This document shows, one piece after another, positions 45,701 to 54,607 of a DNA stretch of 64,000 nt. Each line of letters starts with the position of its first letter. Positions within the stretch are counted from its first letter, which is position 1. The notes under the pieces are model-generated. The model was not told the origin of the DNA and did no database searches. It saw only the letters and a list, made by a program, of their open reading frames with translations. The DNA is from Terriglobia bacterium. GTDB taxonomy: Bacteria > Acidobacteriota > Terriglobia > Terriglobales > Acidobacteriaceae. The stretch lies in the NCBI GenBank assembly GCA_020073385.1, contig JAIQFH010000003.1, forward strand, positions 62,001 to 126,000, in the 5' to 3' direction. The position numbers were made by a program, and so were the translations under genes.

Positions 45701-46130
45701 TAACAACGGATGGGGATTGAGTCGGGCCAACCAGTACCGCCCGATGATTATCAGTCATCGCACGATCCAGAACTGGTGGGGCACTGATCCATCAGCACAA
45801 CCGTGCCTGCCTATTCCGCTTGTGAATCCCACTGGCGGCGACAACGGAACTTGCGCTTACGGCGTGGCTGCAACGAATACTTTCGGGACTGGTCACAACA
45901 GCACCGAGCGTGGCCCAGGCTATCGGCAAGTCGACATGTCGCTGTTTAAGGACTTCCATTTGTGGAAAGAGCAGCATGTGCTCGGTTTCCGCGCTGACTT
46001 CTTCAACATCTTTAACATTGCCAGCTACGGGAACCCCGACAGTGGTATAAACGACAGTTCGTTTGGCTTGATCAGTTCCGTGCGATCGCCAGCGCGACAG
46101 ATTCAGCTCAGCTTGCATTACATGTTCTAG
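42720..46130 (+). CDS. Oar-type TonB-dependent outer-membrane receptor
   Basis: 1136 residues. Signal peptide to about residue 24, then a carboxypeptidase-regulatory-like domain (GSITGQVTDPSGAVVAGATVTAENVATSVK, FLPIGSYKLSVDAKGF), a plug (LNTTDATLGNTLSTNEIANIPLNGRNFSSLTLYQPG, RQQANNYMVEGADNNEPQNNLIGYNP, GTNNFHGSTYDLLENQNLDANTW) and a long barrel ending in Phe (IQLSLHYMF). This type is abundant in acidobacteria, where most substrates are unknown. Located after PNGase A and before CutC/GalK, its substrate may be a released glycan. TGGAGG lies 9 nt before ATG 42720. Confidence 0.95.
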   Translation: MRSFCYCIGVLLAVALSFTHVAAQTVTGSITGQVTDPSGAVVAGATVTAENVATSVKTTAKTNGAGVYTLRFLPIGSYKLSVDAKGFASTNVAPFSLEIGQTAKIDVGLKISSAQTVVVQGEAHPILNTTDATLGNTLSTNEIANIPLNGRNFSSLTLYQPGAVATDPTGLTGNNAIERNTYNSGVVAINGNRQQANNYMVEGADNNEPQNNLIGYNPAPDAIAEVRVVAANANATYGNANGGAVVTILKSGTNNFHGSTYDLLENQNLDANTWANGITNSPITKYTQNIFGGTFGGPILRNKLFFFVDYEGIRKHTAQPLQQASVLTPAMLAGDFSALTTQLYDSQNNFVPYTGNQIPVVSPVAQYLAAHPEIYPAPNRTPLDGLIQDNYVGPQSSFVQNNQEDFKVDYNLGNLDKINGFYSQGTGKDFTSAILPVFFPAHNNYPTKIAGASWVHTFSSTIVNEARFGFTRVRWNNGVPSDPTGLFGLSGDQKVGIPFGTQKYVGFTGQNIGNNASYIGTSANPQVFTDNTFNYEDTLTWQRGRHFISIGGQATRYQQNYLNAGNVGFLGTFGYTGQYTGLASGGGYGPADFVLGRIQNVQLASPLGLVGQRQWRAAGFFQDDFKLSSRLTLNLGLRYEVDQPWYEQNNKTANVLPGGTVEYAGHVPAGAIAGSVVCPNHACYNANYKQIMPRVGFAYQAMNKLVIRGGYGATSFFEGYSFNQRLTSSPPFSLAINSNATTPSGASGGTPFTVADAFSQPLGINNSLYSVWPQDVQPAYVHQFTLVTEYALTHELSLSAGYHGQVGHHLADYRNGNQLTAAQAPGVTAILSANGGDCGVAFPTALQTPYYNLVGECGPILVTESQARMTYNAGQLSLRQRTHRGLEYTLNYTYAKSLTSSSGNYAVSGTSFNGLSVQNGYDPNADYGPSGMDIRHSLNFVGVYDLPFGRGRAYGGNASRFVDAALGGWRFATSAILYTGFPVTIFGPNNSNTNNNGWGLSRANQYRPMIISHRTIQNWWGTDPSAQPCLPIPLVNPTGGDNGTCAYGVAATNTFGTGHNSTERGPGYRQVDMSLFKDFHLWKEQHVLGFRADFFNIFNIASYGNPDSGINDSSFGLISSVRSPARQIQLSLHYMF

Positions 46131-46150
46131 CATCAGTGTCTCCCTCATCT

Positions 46151-46172
46151 GCCGGAAGCGCAGGCTTCCGGC
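46151..46172 (+). terminator. Terminator hairpin after the TonB receptor gene
   Basis: Perfect 8-bp stem gccggaag/cttccggc with loop cgcagg, 20 bp after the stop; followed by aatatt, not a strong T-run. Confidence 0.55.
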
Positions 46173-46261
46173 AATATTGGGGAGTCGCAACTGTCCCAGC
46201 TCAAATTCAGCTCCAAGGCGAGCCGAAAGATCCGGTCCCAGAACTGTCGTGAATCGTGACC

Positions 46262-47029
46262 ATGCCTGAAATAGTGCTTGTTGAAGTCTGCGTGGATTCG
46301 GTCGCATCCGCCATGGCGGCGGAGCGCGGCGGGGCTCAACGGATTGAGCTGTGCAGCGATCTGCTGGAAGGAGGAGTGACTCCCAGTGTCGGGCTGCTGG
46401 GCGTCGTGCGCACCAAGCTTTCGATTGCTGTACATCCCATCATCCGTCCGCGACCCGGGGATTTCTGTTACTCGGAAGCGGAATTCGAGTGCATGGCGCG
46501 AGACGTCGAAATTGCCAAGAGCGAAGGAGCGGATGGCGTCGTTCTCGGGATCCTGGAGCAGGAAGGAAATGTTGACGTCGCCCGCACGCGGCAGTTAGTC
46601 GAATTGGCGCGGCCGCTCTCGGTCACGTTTCATCGCGCTTTCGACATGTCTGCGGACCTGTTTCGCGCCCTCGAAGATGTGTGTGCGACAGGGGCGGACC
46701 GGCTCCTAACGTCTGGCGGTGAGCAAGAGTGCCTGCAGGGCGTGGACACAGTCGCACGGCTCGTTCCAGCCGCGAAAGGCCGCATCGCCATCATGGCTGG
46801 CGGCAGAATCGGAATCAACAATGCTCCGACCATTGTTGAACAAACTGGCGTGACTGAGATCCACGTAGGGCTCGCGACTCCAGTGAGAAGCCCGATGCTG
46901 CATCGGAATTCGCGTTTGTCACTCGGCAAAGCTCCAGGGCGCGAGTACCAGCGGACGGAGGTACTGGAAGAAAGTGTGCGCGAGCTCATTCGCGCCATTG
47001 GCTCTGGAAAAGAAGCGAACGTGGACTAA
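46262..47029 (+). CDS. cutC: CutC family protein
   Basis: 255 residues. MPEIVLVEVCVDSVASAMAAERGGAQRIELCSDLLEGGVTPSVGLL is the family's opening, followed by HPIIRPRPGDFCYSEAEFECM, GADGVVLGILEQEGNVD, VTFHRAFDMSAD and RIAIMAGGRIGINNAPTIV. CutC forms a TIM barrel; it was linked to copper in E. coli but a role in sugar metabolism or as an enzyme has also been proposed, and its presence beside GalK and glycosidases fits that. ATG 46262 is preferred over GTG 46256. It converges with galK, 17 bp apart. Confidence 0.93.
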   Translation: MPEIVLVEVCVDSVASAMAAERGGAQRIELCSDLLEGGVTPSVGLLGVVRTKLSIAVHPIIRPRPGDFCYSEAEFECMARDVEIAKSEGADGVVLGILEQEGNVDVARTRQLVELARPLSVTFHRAFDMSADLFRALEDVCATGADRLLTSGGEQECLQGVDTVARLVPAAKGRIAIMAGGRIGINNAPTIVEQTGVTEIHVGLATPVRSPMLHRNSRLSLGKAPGREYQRTEVLEESVRELIRAIGSGKEANVD

Positions 47030-47046
47030 AGAAGCTTCTGCTGACG

Positions 47047-48225
47047 CTACTGCCAAGGAGCGGCGCCTTGAGCTGCTGAACATACGTAGATGTCAGGTGT
47101 GATTCCAGTCTTCTCTTTATATGCGTGAGTGACCTTCTGCTGAAAAGCTTCAACGGAATGGGCGCTGACAAGAGTGATGGTGCAGCCTCCAAATCCTCCA
47201 CCGGTCATGCGCGACCCATAAACACCCTCGCACGATGAGGCGATTTCTACCAACAGATCGAGTTCCTTGCAACTCACTTCATAATCCCGCTGCAGGCTGC
47301 GGTGCGATTCGTACATCAGTCGCCCAAAGTGGTCCAGGTCACTCGCTCGGAGCGCCTCTGCAGCATCGAGCACGCGCTGGTTTTCACTGATCACGTGACG
47401 GCAGCGGCGATATACGACCTCCGCCAATTCCGTTTGGTGGTTCGCGAGATCCGCCATATTGACATCCCGCAGGGCGTGCACGTCGGGCGAACTCATTTGA
47501 AAGACCTTGACTCCGGCTTCGCACTCCGCGCGGCGGCGATTATACTCCCCGCTCGCCAATTCGTGTTTCACCATGCTATTGCAGATCACCAGCCGGGCAT
47601 CGTCGGGAATCGAAAGCGATTGATAGTCGAGCGAACGGCAGTCAATCATGAGGGCGTGTCCGGAACTGGCATACACGGCAATGAATTGGTCCATGATGCC
47701 GCAGCGTGTGCCCACATATTCGTGCTCAGCGCGCTGACAGATCTTCACCAGTTCCAGCTGCGGCACTTCAGCCTGGGATGTCGCCAGCAATGCAAGGCCC
47801 GTTGCCACTTCCAGGGAAGCAGAGGAACTCAAGCCTGCACCCATCGGCACCTGGCCTTGAATGATTATGTTGGCGCCCGATAGGTGAACACCCCTGCTTT
47901 GGAGAACCGCGGCCACTCCGCGCACGAAGTCACTCCAGTGTTTACTGGGGGGACCAGCTAGGATATCAAGAGATAAGTCAATGGTCTCGTGAAACTCGCC
48001 GGAACGAACATGGAGAGTGCGATCAGGGCGGGCGCTGGCTGCGATCCAGGTATAGAAGCCGATCGCGGCGGGCATTACGAATCCGTCGTTGTAATCCGTG
48101 TGTTCACCGATCAGATTGACACGTCCCGGTGCCCGGAAGATCGACGGACGGGTGTGATATGAACGCTGGAATTCATCCGTCAGGGATTCGGCCGTCGATT
48201 CGTAGCTGGTAGGAGAACTCGCCAT
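47047..48225 (-). CDS. galK: Galactokinase
   Basis: 392 residues from ATG 48225; an in-frame ATG at 48297 would add 24 residues that do not look homologous. GHMP kinase motifs are clear: FRAPGRVNLIGEHTDYNDGFVMP, PMGAGLSSSASLEVATGLA (ATP-binding), CGIMDQFIAVYASSGHALMIDCRSL and SRMTGGGFGGCTITLV. It phosphorylates alpha-D-galactose with ATP at C1, the first step of the Leloir pathway; galactose is a typical N-glycan component. No galT or galE is in view. Divergent from the LolA-like gene with about 330 bp between starts. Confidence 0.95.
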   Translation of the reverse strand: MASSPTSYESTAESLTDEFQRSYHTRPSIFRAPGRVNLIGEHTDYNDGFVMPAAIGFYTWIAASARPDRTLHVRSGEFHETIDLSLDILAGPPSKHWSDFVRGVAAVLQSRGVHLSGANIIIQGQVPMGAGLSSSASLEVATGLALLATSQAEVPQLELVKICQRAEHEYVGTRCGIMDQFIAVYASSGHALMIDCRSLDYQSLSIPDDARLVICNSMVKHELASGEYNRRRAECEAGVKVFQMSSPDVHALRDVNMADLANHQTELAEVVYRRCRHVISENQRVLDAAEALRASDLDHFGRLMYESHRSLQRDYEVSCKELDLLVEIASSCEGVYGSRMTGGGFGGCTITLVSAHSVEAFQQKVTHAYKEKTGITPDIYVCSAAQGAAPWQ

Positions 48226-48554
48226 TCCCTGTCTCGCCGTTTCGCGCTGCCCGAGCATCCCGAACTCACGTCGGCTGCGGACGGGCCGCAATGGCATGCC
48301 CCGAATATTAGCAGGAGTGCGTTAAGCCCGCTGGTCATGATATGGAAATCTGTTCATTTCTGCACAGTTGCACGGATACCACCGCGGGTACACTCGAGGC
48401 GTATTAGGGGTTTTTCGATGTACACCGAAAGGCTGTTCTCAGCGGGATCAGTCCGCCTACGGTTTCGCCCCGACTCCACTTATTGTGGCAGCACCGCCGT
48501 ATCCCACCGCATCAAAGACCCTAAAGACCCTGTGACCAGGTGAGGCCAACGCCA
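48226..48554. other. Divergent promoter region between galK and the LolA-like gene
   Basis: 329 bp that must contain two opposing promoters. A run ggggtttttcg (48409-48419) precedes a short frame. No clear -35/-10 pair or RNA gene was recognised; an alternative galK start lies at 48297. Confidence 0.4.
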
Positions 48555-49394
48555 ATGAATTTAGTCCAAGCGCTCCCGATTGTATTGAGTCTTGTTTCCG
48601 TACCCTGTGCGGTATGCGCTCTGCAGAATACTGAACCGGGAGAGTCGGCGCAGCCCGCGCCGCTCAGTTTGGAACAAATCCTCTCAAATCTGGAACAAAG
48701 AAACGCGCAGCGGGCCGCCGCCCTCGAGCAATTCGAAGGAAAGCGCACTTACCGAATGCAGTATCGGGGCTTTCCCAGCGACAGAGACGCTGAGATGGTT
48801 GTGAAGGTCAGCTTTCACGCTCCGAATTCCAAAGAGTTTACAGTCCTGTCGCAGACCGGTTCGAAGTTTGTCGTCGACCACGTATTTAAGAAGTTGCTGG
48901 AAGGTGAGCAGGAAGCGCTCAAAGGAGAAAATCGTCACGACACCGCGCTGACCCGGCAGAACTACAATTTCGAACTGGTGGGATACGACACTACGCCCGA
49001 CGGCGCCCAATATGTCCTGAAACTCTTGCCCAAAACGAAGAACAAGTTCCTGTACCGCGGGAAAATCTGGATCGACGCCAAAGATTTCGCCGTGGCTCGG
49101 ATCGAGGGAGAGCCGGGCAAGAATCCTTCAATGTGGATCAAGAAAACCGGCATCGCTCACAGATACGTTAAAGTGGATGGTTTCTGGCTACCGGCGGAGA
49201 ACCACACAGAAAGCTTCATCCGGCTCGGAGGAAAAGCCACCCTCTCGATCGAATATCAAGACTACAAGATCATCAAAGCGGTTCCCGTCGAAGCTATCCG
49301 GAAGAATCATCCCGGTGGCAACACGGTGTTGGACGGCGCTGGCGACAGTTCTGCGATTCTGGCGGGGCACATCGCGCAGTACGCCACCCAATAA
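48555..49394 (+). CDS. Exported LolA/RseB-like outer-membrane lipoprotein-sorting family protein
   Basis: 279 residues from ATG 48555 (GTG 48540 also in frame). Signal peptide MNLVQALPIVLSLVSVPCAVCA. The rest has the half-barrel pattern of the LolA/RseB/MucB fold: LSLEQILSNLEQRNAQRAAALEQFEGKRTYRMQY, NFELVGYDTTPDGAQYVLKLLPK, NKFLYRGKIWIDAKDFAVARIEGEPGKNP and WIKKTGIAHRYVKVDGFWLPAENHTES. Proteins of this acidobacterial group bind lipid or lipoprotein in the periplasm; the ligand is unknown. The Tat-exported giant follows. Confidence 0.8.
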   Translation: MNLVQALPIVLSLVSVPCAVCALQNTEPGESAQPAPLSLEQILSNLEQRNAQRAAALEQFEGKRTYRMQYRGFPSDRDAEMVVKVSFHAPNSKEFTVLSQTGSKFVVDHVFKKLLEGEQEALKGENRHDTALTRQNYNFELVGYDTTPDGAQYVLKLLPKTKNKFLYRGKIWIDAKDFAVARIEGEPGKNPSMWIKKTGIAHRYVKVDGFWLPAENHTESFIRLGGKATLSIEYQDYKIIKAVPVEAIRKNHPGGNTVLDGAGDSSAILAGHIAQYATQ

Positions 49395-49482
49395 TCCTGT
49401 GACCAAGAGTTCCGCCAGCCTTGACCGTCTTCGGCACGGATGTTAGGTTCGCCTTACACGTGATTCTGCGGGAGACAGTCCT

Positions 49483-52400
49483 CTGAGCCTGGCGGAGCGG
49501 CGGCGCAAACTCGATTTCAGCCGGCGCGACTTTCTTCTCCGCTTCTGTCAGGCGGCCGGCGCAACCCTCATTCCATTGAATTTGTGGGGTTGGAAGTTCA
49601 CTCCGCTCACTCTCGCTGCTCTAGATCCTCAAGCGGAGCGTCCCGGATTCTACCTGCACCCGCGCTATCGCAACGAGCGGCCTCTCGACGCGACATTGCT
49701 GAAAGCGAAGGCGGGCCTCGATGCGTTCATCACGGAGAAGTACGCAGATGAACTGGCCGGGATTCTCGAACAATGGAGCCAAGCCCTATTGCGCTCTCCG
49801 CACGGCTTAAGCGTTCTGCTCAACAGTCTTGCCGCAGATTTCGCGGGAGCATCGCCGGTCGCATCCGAGTCGCGACCGGTTCGAACCGCGCCTCCTGTGG
49901 AAATCCGTCACAACAAATTCGCCAGTGAAATGGTTCTCAACCGGGAAGCATTTCTCCGCGCATTGCAGTCTTTTCTGCACGACTTTTCCGAAATCGACGT
50001 TGCCGAGTTCCAGATCACACGGATCGATGCTTCACCAGTCAGTTCGTCATCGGATGTTCCAAACCGAATCGAAACCCGCATTCGTTATGAAGTTTCCGGC
50101 AGGGGCGAGACCTTCCATCGCGACCAGCGCGTCGGAAGCTGGCAGTTAGTTTGGAAGCGGTCTGACAGAGATGAATTTCAAGTCGCTAGTTGGCGAACTC
50201 TCGACGAGACGCAGGCGCGCGGATCGTCGCCGATCTATGCGGACATAACCGCCGCAGCTCTGGGCCACAACTCCTCATACGCGGCCCAGATTCTGCATGG
50301 GGCCGACTACTGGCGGACCCTGATCGACGGCGCGTCTGGGATCGACGTTTACGGACACAACGGAGTCTCCGTGGCCGACATCGACAACGACGGATTCGAT
50401 GATCTGTATATCTGTCAGACCGCCGGATTACCCAATCGTCTCTACCGCAATCGCGGAGACGGCACTTTTGAAGACATCACTGAATCTTCCGGCCTGGGCA
50501 TTCTTGACAACACGGTGTGCGCGCTGTTCGCCGACTACAACAACGACGGCCGCCAGGACGTCATTCTGGTGAGTTCCAGCGGCCCTATCCTGTTTGTGAA
50601 CGATGGCAGCGGCAAGTTCCGGCATCAGCCTGATGCGTTCCGATTCGCCTCGCAGCCACAGGGAACTTTCACCGGGGCCGCAATCGCGGACTACGATCGC
50701 GACGGCTGGCTCGACATCTATTTCTGCCTCTACACGTACTATCAGGGCACTGGCCAATATCGATACCCACTGCCGTACCACGACGCAGAAAACGGTCCAC
50801 CGAATTTCCTGATGCGGAATAACCGCGACGGCACGTTTCGAGATGTGACGGCCGAGTCCGGGCTGAACAGCAACAACACGCGCTACAGTTTCTGCTGTGG
50901 ATGGGGAGACTACAACCGCGACGGTTGGCCCGATCTTTACGTCGTGAATGACTTCGGCCGTAAGAACCTGTACCGCAACAACGGTGACGGAACCTTCACT
51001 GACGTCGCAGCTGAGTCAGGCGTGGAGGACGTCGGCGCGGGGATGAGTGTCTGTTGGTTCGATCACGACAATGATGGAGCCGAGGATCTTTATGTCGCCA
51101 ACATGTGGACCGCGGCTGGCCTGCGCACCTCGATGCAGGACATCTTCAAGAAGGACTCGGCGCCGCCGACGCGGGCGCTGTTTCAGAAGCACGCGATGGG
51201 AAATTCACTGCTTGCGAACCGAGGGGCGAGATTTGAGGACATCACACACTCGTCGGGCACGGGAATGGGCCGCTGGGCATGGTCGAGCGATGCATTCGAT
51301 TTTGACCATGATGGATTTCTTGATCTCTACATAGCGAACGGCATGGTTTCGGGGACGTCGCGCGAGGACCTGAATAGCTTCTTCTGGCGCCAAGTCGTCG
51401 CAAATTCCCCGGACGGGGCGGTTTCCAACAAGGATTACGAGCAGGGATGGAATGCTATCAACGAACTGGTCCGCGCCGACGGCACCTGGAGCGGCTACGA
51501 ACGCAACGTGTTCTACGCCAACAATCGTGATGGAACGTTCTCCGATGTCTCGGCCCTCGCAGGTTTGGATTTCGTGGAAGACGGGCGATCGTTCGCGCTC
51601 GCTGATTTCGATCACAACGGCCGCGTAGAAATCGCCTTGAAGAATCGAGATGCTCCGCAGTTGCGATTGCTGAAGAATGTAGTCGAGGGTCTTCCCCCCT
51701 CGATCTCGTTTCGGCTGCAAGGCACCAAGAGCAACCGCGACGCGATCGGCGCCTCGATCACGATAGAAAAAGGCAAGCTGAAGCAGACTCGGATGCTGCA
51801 GGCCGGGTCGGGCTTTCTTTCGCAACACAGTAAGGATGTTTTCTTCGGCCTCGGCGATGAACGCGGCCCAGTGCACGCGTCTATTCGTTGGCCCAGCGGA
51901 TTGGTGCAGGAGTTGAACGATCTGCCGATCAATCACCGAATCTGGGTGGAGGAAGGCACCCACCCCTCCCGCCTTGAGCCATTCAAGCGTAGTGAACCTC
52001 AGAAGCCTTCGCCCAACGTAGCCCCAATGGTCCGCGAGTCTCTCCCTGACAAGGTAGAAACCTGGCTTCTCGCTCCGGTCCCGGCGCCCGACTTTTCGTT
52101 GCCTGACTTGTCTGGGCAGCTTCGGTCGATTTCAGGCTTAAAAGGCAAGTTTCTTCTGCTTAATTTCTGGACGGCAAAGTCGCTGGAATGTCAGGCGCAA
52201 TTGGCAGCGTTGGAAGAAAATCATTCGCGCTGGTCTGCACAAAACCGAGGCTTGCTGGGCGTTAGCGTAGATCTTTCTATTCCCTCTGGTCCGCAGGAAC
52301 CATCGCCCGCAGAACGCCTCGATGCCTTCCTGCAGCGCCGGCGGTTCTCCTTTCCTGTGATCCGCGGCTCGGCGGACGTCGCCGCCGTCTACAACATTCT

Positions 52401-53370
52401 TTATCGCCAGCTATTCGATCTCCACCGCGATCTCGGCCTGCCGACGTCCTTTCTGATTAATCACGAGGGATACATCGTAAAGGTGTATCAAGGAACGATC
52501 AAGCCGGCACACGTAGAGCAGGATTTTCGACAAATACCGAATTCGGATGCCGATCGCCTCGCCCGGGGATTGCCGTTTCCCAGTCGAACGTACACGCTTG
52601 CGGTCGGGCGAAATCATCTTTCCTCCGGGGCTCTCTTCTTTCAGCGGGGATATCTCGAGCAAGCGGAGGTCTGGTTCCGACAAGCTCTCGAGGATGATCC
52701 CTCGAGCGCCGAGGCCCTCTACGGGATTGGCAGCGTCTACATGAATCAGAACAAGAACGCACTCGCACGGGAGATGTTTGAGAAGTGCGTGAAGCTGAAA
52801 GCAAGCTATCCCGGAACGCTGCCGGATGCCTGGAATAATCTTGGCGTGCTTGCCACGCGGGAAGGCCGGATCTCAGATTCGATCGAAAAGTTTCAGCAGG
52901 CGCTCAAGTTGGACCCGCGACACGTCCTCTCACTCGACAACCTTGGCAATGCGTACCGCGCCGGGAAGCAGTGGGATGAGGCCCGAAGAGTACTGGAGTT
53001 CGCCCTGGAAATTGCTCCCGACGATCCCGAGGCGAATTACAGTCTGGGAATGGTATTTGCGCAGATCGACGACAGGGCGAAGGCTTTCGAGCATCTGCAG
53101 CGCGCATTGAAAGCCCGCCCAGACTATCCCGAGGCTCTCAATAATTTGGGAATTCTCTATTTAATGACTCGGCGTCGGGATGAGGCTGTTGCCAGCTTTG
53201 AGCAATGCATCCGCGTGGCGCCGGGCTTCGACCAGGCCTACCTGAATCTTGCTCGCGTCTACGCCCTCGAAGGGGCTCACGACAAGGCCCGCAGCGTGCT
53301 GTCGGATTTACTCCAACAGCATCCGGATCATCCCCAAGCCAGGCAGATGCTTGAGCAATTGCAGCAGTAG
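49483..53370 (+). CDS. Tat-exported FG-GAP/UnbV + redoxin-like + TPR protein, probable CTG start
   Basis: In-frame sequence upstream of TTG 49576 reads FSRRDFLLRFCQAAGATLIPL, a twin-arginine signal, so the real start must be earlier. The only candidates before TAG 49444 are CTG 49483 and CTG 49489, with GGGAG 9 nt before 49483. From 49483 the protein is 1295 residues: FG-GAP/VCBS repeats (about 286-720; DIDNDGFDDLYICQT, DYDRDGWLDIYF), an ASPIC/UnbV domain (about 795; GPVHASIRWPSGLVQELNDL), a thioredoxin-like domain (about 867-1010) and TPRs (1046-1295). The redoxin lacks the first Cys (NFWTAKSLEC), so it is not a normal thiol oxidoreductase. Confidence 0.8.
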   Translation: MSLAERRRKLDFSRRDFLLRFCQAAGATLIPLNLWGWKFTPLTLAALDPQAERPGFYLHPRYRNERPLDATLLKAKAGLDAFITEKYADELAGILEQWSQALLRSPHGLSVLLNSLAADFAGASPVASESRPVRTAPPVEIRHNKFASEMVLNREAFLRALQSFLHDFSEIDVAEFQITRIDASPVSSSSDVPNRIETRIRYEVSGRGETFHRDQRVGSWQLVWKRSDRDEFQVASWRTLDETQARGSSPIYADITAAALGHNSSYAAQILHGADYWRTLIDGASGIDVYGHNGVSVADIDNDGFDDLYICQTAGLPNRLYRNRGDGTFEDITESSGLGILDNTVCALFADYNNDGRQDVILVSSSGPILFVNDGSGKFRHQPDAFRFASQPQGTFTGAAIADYDRDGWLDIYFCLYTYYQGTGQYRYPLPYHDAENGPPNFLMRNNRDGTFRDVTAESGLNSNNTRYSFCCGWGDYNRDGWPDLYVVNDFGRKNLYRNNGDGTFTDVAAESGVEDVGAGMSVCWFDHDNDGAEDLYVANMWTAAGLRTSMQDIFKKDSAPPTRALFQKHAMGNSLLANRGARFEDITHSSGTGMGRWAWSSDAFDFDHDGFLDLYIANGMVSGTSREDLNSFFWRQVVANSPDGAVSNKDYEQGWNAINELVRADGTWSGYERNVFYANNRDGTFSDVSALAGLDFVEDGRSFALADFDHNGRVEIALKNRDAPQLRLLKNVVEGLPPSISFRLQGTKSNRDAIGASITIEKGKLKQTRMLQAGSGFLSQHSKDVFFGLGDERGPVHASIRWPSGLVQELNDLPINHRIWVEEGTHPSRLEPFKRSEPQKPSPNVAPMVRESLPDKVETWLLAPVPAPDFSLPDLSGQLRSISGLKGKFLLLNFWTAKSLECQAQLAALEENHSRWSAQNRGLLGVSVDLSIPSGPQEPSPAERLDAFLQRRRFSFPVIRGSADVAAVYNILYRQLFDLHRDLGLPTSFLINHEGYIVKVYQGTIKPAHVEQDFRQIPNSDADRLARGLPFPSRTYTLAVGRNHLSSGALFFQRGYLEQAEVWFRQALEDDPSSAEALYGIGSVYMNQNKNALAREMFEKCVKLKASYPGTLPDAWNNLGVLATREGRISDSIEKFQQALKLDPRHVLSLDNLGNAYRAGKQWDEARRVLEFALEIAPDDPEANYSLGMVFAQIDDRAKAFEHLQRALKARPDYPEALNNLGILYLMTRRRDEAVASFEQCIRVAPGFDQAYLNLARVYALEGAHDKARSVLSDLLQQHPDHPQARQMLEQLQQ

Positions 53371-53374
53371 CGCG

Positions 53375-54463
53375 CTATGGCTTCGGTGTTGGAGCAGCGA
53401 GCAAATCGACAAATTCGTTGTAGAACCTCTGCGCGTCCAGATCGACTTGAATCTCCACCGGCGGCCCTACGATCTTTGGCTTATCCGCTTCGGACCAACT
53501 CAACGTGTTGCCGTAACCCGCTCCTCGATTGAGATCAACGTCGAGATAGCGAGTGCCCTTGGCCGTAATCAGGCTCGGATCCAGCCAGGCCATGGCTGCC
53601 AGTTCATCCCACAGGTAATTGTATTGACCGCGAACGCGCGCATACGCTCCCACGTATCGCGCAGCGGGCGTGTTATGCGTCTTCACGCGATCGATCAATT
53701 CCTGCGTTAGACGAGTCTTTACTGAAATGTCGACCGTCGTGCAGACAACTTTCTTCCAGGGCGCCGTCAGCCCAATGTGCGCCGCCTCAGGATCGAACCA
53801 CAGATTGAATTCTTGCCTCGGATTATTCACGAATTCGGGGTCGTCGGTGATCGGGTTCAAGCTGCCACCCATGAAAATCAATTCCTTCGCCAGAGAGGCG
53901 AATTCAGGATCGAGGGAGATGGCCAACGCAATATTTGTCATGGGACCACCGGCATAAATCGTGATCTCATGCGGATACTTGTGCACCATGCGCACCAGAA
54001 AATGCGCGGCGTCTTCAGCGAGCGGCTTGGTCGACGGCTTGCCTTCCGGCATGTCACCCAGTTGATCCGGCGGATGGTAAAGGCGGGGCGTCCAGGCTCC
54101 CACCCACGGCACGGAGCCGTAATGCTGTTCCCAGAGTTCGGTTTCGTCTTTTCGCCGCACCAGCGGGTATTCCGCTCCCGCAACCACGGGAATATCGGTG
54201 CGCCCGATCAGTTCGAGCATGCGCAGGGTGTGTGCGACCTCATCCTTGAGCCAGGCGTCGCCCGTCACCACGGTTATGCCTAGAACTTCAGTCTGCGGAG
54301 ACTGAATAAGCAACAGGATGGATTGCTGGTCGGTCCCGGCCGGTCCCGCGGCGTCCTGATCGATAATGATCCTGCGCTTCCCTGATGATTGCTGCCCCAG
54401 CGCCGGGATACACGCAATTCCGCACAGCACGGTGAGAAGTTTTAATCTGAGCCTGTTCTTCAT
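53375..54463 (-). CDS. Exported nucleoside hydrolase (IUNH family)
   Basis: 362 residues from ATG 54463 (MKNRLRLKLLTVLCGIACIPALGQ signal peptide); the frame runs on upstream but the added segment is not signal-like. Family features: KRRIIIDQDAAGPAGTDQQS, EVLGITVVTGDAW, DIPVVAGAEYPL, ITIYAGGPMTNIALAISLDP, ELIFMGGSL, EFNLWFDPEAAHI. The calcium-binding opening is usually DxDxxxDD; here it reads DQDAAGPAGTDQ, so the site is divergent and substrate range may differ. It would cleave ribosides (N-glycosidic bond) in the periplasm. Convergent with the FG-GAP gene. Confidence 0.88.
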   Translation of the reverse strand: MKNRLRLKLLTVLCGIACIPALGQQSSGKRRIIIDQDAAGPAGTDQQSILLLIQSPQTEVLGITVVTGDAWLKDEVAHTLRMLELIGRTDIPVVAGAEYPLVRRKDETELWEQHYGSVPWVGAWTPRLYHPPDQLGDMPEGKPSTKPLAEDAAHFLVRMVHKYPHEITIYAGGPMTNIALAISLDPEFASLAKELIFMGGSLNPITDDPEFVNNPRQEFNLWFDPEAAHIGLTAPWKKVVCTTVDISVKTRLTQELIDRVKTHNTPAARYVGAYARVRGQYNYLWDELAAMAWLDPSLITAKGTRYLDVDLNRGAGYGNTLSWSEADKPKIVGPPVEIQVDLDAQRFYNEFVDLLAAPTPKP

Positions 54464-54607
54464 AGAGCAGCCGCGAAGCTCTGCATTGTATTCGTTCGAG
54501 TACATCACCGCCAAATGAACTGGCCGTAGTTTGCTCCGGTGATTCTCAACCTCTAGAATCTTCGCATGGAGGCATTCCGCCTGGCGTTTGCAGATTGAAG
54601 CTTTGCC

